Assembly (NCBI RefSeq): GCF_029891575.1
Contig: NZ_JARZHF010000001.1
Coordinates: forward strand, 310,001 to 374,000
Source of the DNA: Salipaludibacillus daqingensis
Lineage (GTDB): Bacteria; Bacillota; Bacilli; Bacillales; Salisediminibacteriaceae
Direction of reading: 5' to 3'
Length of the DNA stretch: 64,000 nucleotides
Under the pieces are notes generated by a model. The model was not told the DNA's origin. It saw only the letters and a program-made list of their open reading frames with translations, and did no database searches. Position numbers and translations under genes: made by a program. Shown in pieces: positions 63,039-64,000 of the stretch (position 1 is the stretch's first letter; each line of letters starts with the position of its first letter).

Positions 63039-63068
63039 ATTATACCATGATATGAATACGTCAGACAA
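63039..63068 (-). promoter_or_regulatory. Promoter of OLE RNA
   Basis: TTGTCT (63063-63068) and TATAAT (63039-63044) lie 18 bases apart. The predicted start, seven bases after -10, falls exactly on the first base of P1 at 63032. It sits in the gap after ispA. Confidence 0.65.
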
Positions 63069-63119
63069 CATACAACGACTAGCAATTTCACCATGATTTA
63101 CTAAAAACATAAAAACTAG

Positions 63120-64000
63120 TTAACTTGTGCGAGATCCAATATAATCAACCAAACCAAGCAAAATATCTTTGTCTATCTCTACATTATTAAGGTGATTCTT
63201 CGCACTACTTAAGTGAAAAGATAACTTCTCTTTAGCACCTTCCATTCCAAGTACTTTCGGGTATGTTGTTTTGTTATTTGTCTCATCACTGCCTACTGGT
63301 TTTCCGATTTTGTCTTCATCACCTTCAACGTCTAGGAGATCGTCTTTAATTTGAAAAGCTATACCTAGATGCTTGCCAAATAACTTAAGTTCCTTCGTTT
63401 CAGTCTTTGTCGCTGAAGATAAAATCGCTCCGCACTCCAATGCAACAGAAAGAAGATCTCCCGTTTTTCGATGATGAATATGTTGTAATTGTTCTACATC
63501 GAGCAGTTGATCTTCCCCTTCCATATCTTCTACCTGTCCACCAACCATCCCCGTTGGACCTGACGCAGCTGCAATTTTGCCGATTACACTCACTTTCTTG
63601 TCAGCTGACAAGTAGTCTAATCCAGCGATCAACTGAAAACTATAAGTTAAAAGCCCGTCTCCAGCTAAAATAGCTAAAGCTTCTCCAAAAACTTTATGAT
63701 TTGTTGGTTTTCCGCGCCGTAAATCATCATCATCCATCGCAGGTAGGTCATCATGAATTAAAGAATACGTATGAATCATTTCTAAAGCACAAGCGACATC
63801 ATAACCGTTAGTTAACGGTTGCCTAAATCCTTTTAATGTAGCTAAAAGCAAAATAGGTCGAACCCTTTTTCCTCCTGCTTCAAGGGAATAGATCATCGCT
63901 TCTTTTAGTGAAGCTGGTGCCTTTAATTCATTAATAAAATTAGGAAGTAACCGATCAATTTGCTTTTTCTCATCTTCTATAAATTTATCTAATATCGGTT
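63120..64000 (-). CDS. ispA: Farnesyl/geranylgeranyl diphosphate synthase IspA, N-terminus outside the window
   Basis: Condenses isopentenyl diphosphate with allylic diphosphates to farnesyl diphosphate. At least 293 residues are visible, starting inside the N-terminal helix region (PILDKFIEDEKKQIDRLL); the frame is open to the right edge. Conserved GGKRVRP, the first aspartate-rich motif HDDLPAMDDDD and the second FQIKDDLLDVEGDE are all intact. The gene precedes OLE RNA, and its product feeds dxs-derived precursors onward. Confidence 0.95.
   Translation of the reverse strand, partial: PILDKFIEDEKKQIDRLLPNFINELKAPASLKEAMIYSLEAGGKRVRPILLLATLKGFRQPLTNGYDVACALEMIHTYSLIHDDLPAMDDDDLRRGKPTNHKVFGEALAILAGDGLLTYSFQLIAGLDYLSADKKVSVIGKIAAASGPTGMVGGQVEDMEGEDQLLDVEQLQHIHHRKTGDLLSVALECGAILSSATKTETKELKLFGKHLGIAFQIKDDLLDVEGDEDKIGKPVGSDETNNKTTYPKVLGMEGAKEKLSFHLSSAKNHLNNVEIDKDILLGLVDYIGSRTS

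Overview
The window is chromosomal DNA from a low-GC, endospore-forming member of the Bacillaceae, most likely an alkaliphilic or halophilic lineage. The sporulation genes spo0A and spoIVB, a bacilliredoxin, TnrA and a stressosome-type miniprotein, together with a gene order matching the yqi/yqj to spo0A to yqxC/ispA part of the Bacillus subtilis map, fix the family. A NaChBac-type sodium channel, carotenoid desaturases and an OLE RNA next to its partner gene oapA point to an alkaliphile or extremophile. No insertion sequence, prophage or CRISPR array was seen. The window is open at both ends: a desaturase gene is cut at base 1 and ispA is cut at base 64000.

Layout. 1-2280: two carotenoid desaturase-type genes on the minus strand. 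2495-5000: two small diglycine-ended MoaD-like proteins, convergent with a tungsten/molybdenum aldehyde ferredoxin oxidoreductase. 5154-10171: asnO, a methyltransferase, a low-molecular-weight phosphatase, a small acidic protein and a short-chain dehydrogenase. 10619-15448 (plus strand): proI, a third desaturase-like flavoprotein, the voltage-gated Na+ channel, tnrA with its own TnrA box, and a divergent polysaccharide deacetylase. 15541-21195: membrane proteins, an OsmC protein, the c-di-AMP-binding CBS protein, and namA. 21289-25059: a DUF4236 protein and a sucrose phosphorylase with its LacI-type repressor, operator and cre site. 25239-30036: a small flagellar locus (yaaR, hag, fliS, ylqH-like, ylqG-like) with sigma-D promoters. 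30176-39235: DNA polymerase IV, tripeptidase, the methylmalonyl-CoA (propionate) block with an unusual mutase-epimerase gene fusion, prli42, an L,D-transpeptidase and YqjA. 39478-42569: tRNA-Arg, brxB, and a zinc lipoprotein gene with ten 39-bp repeats behind three Zur boxes. 42799-53309: the branched-chain keto acid operon ptb-bcd-buk-lpdV-bkdAA-bkdAB-bkdB behind a sigma-54 promoter, with its activator bkdR. 53701-64000: yqzF, spo0A, spoIVB, recN, ahrC, yqxC, dxs, oapA, OLE RNA and ispA.

How the genes work together. The bkd operon degrades Leu/Ile/Val to branched acyl-CoAs. Valine, isoleucine and odd-chain acids also yield propionyl-CoA, which the carboxylase, epimerase and mutase genes at 33205-37264 can convert to succinyl-CoA. 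dxs and ispA supply isoprenoid precursors that the desaturase products could use for carotenoids. OLE RNA and OapA sit between these isoprenoid genes and form a known membrane ribonucleoprotein. The items most worth following are the OLE/OapA locus with a hairpin between the RNA and oapA, the B12-domain/epimerase fusion, the paired diglycine proteins beside the oxidoreductase, the expanding His/Asp repeat of the zinc-binding protein, and a palindromic CsoR/CstR-like operator in front of a permease-OsmC pair. All functional calls rest on reading the sequence and family knowledge; no database search was run.
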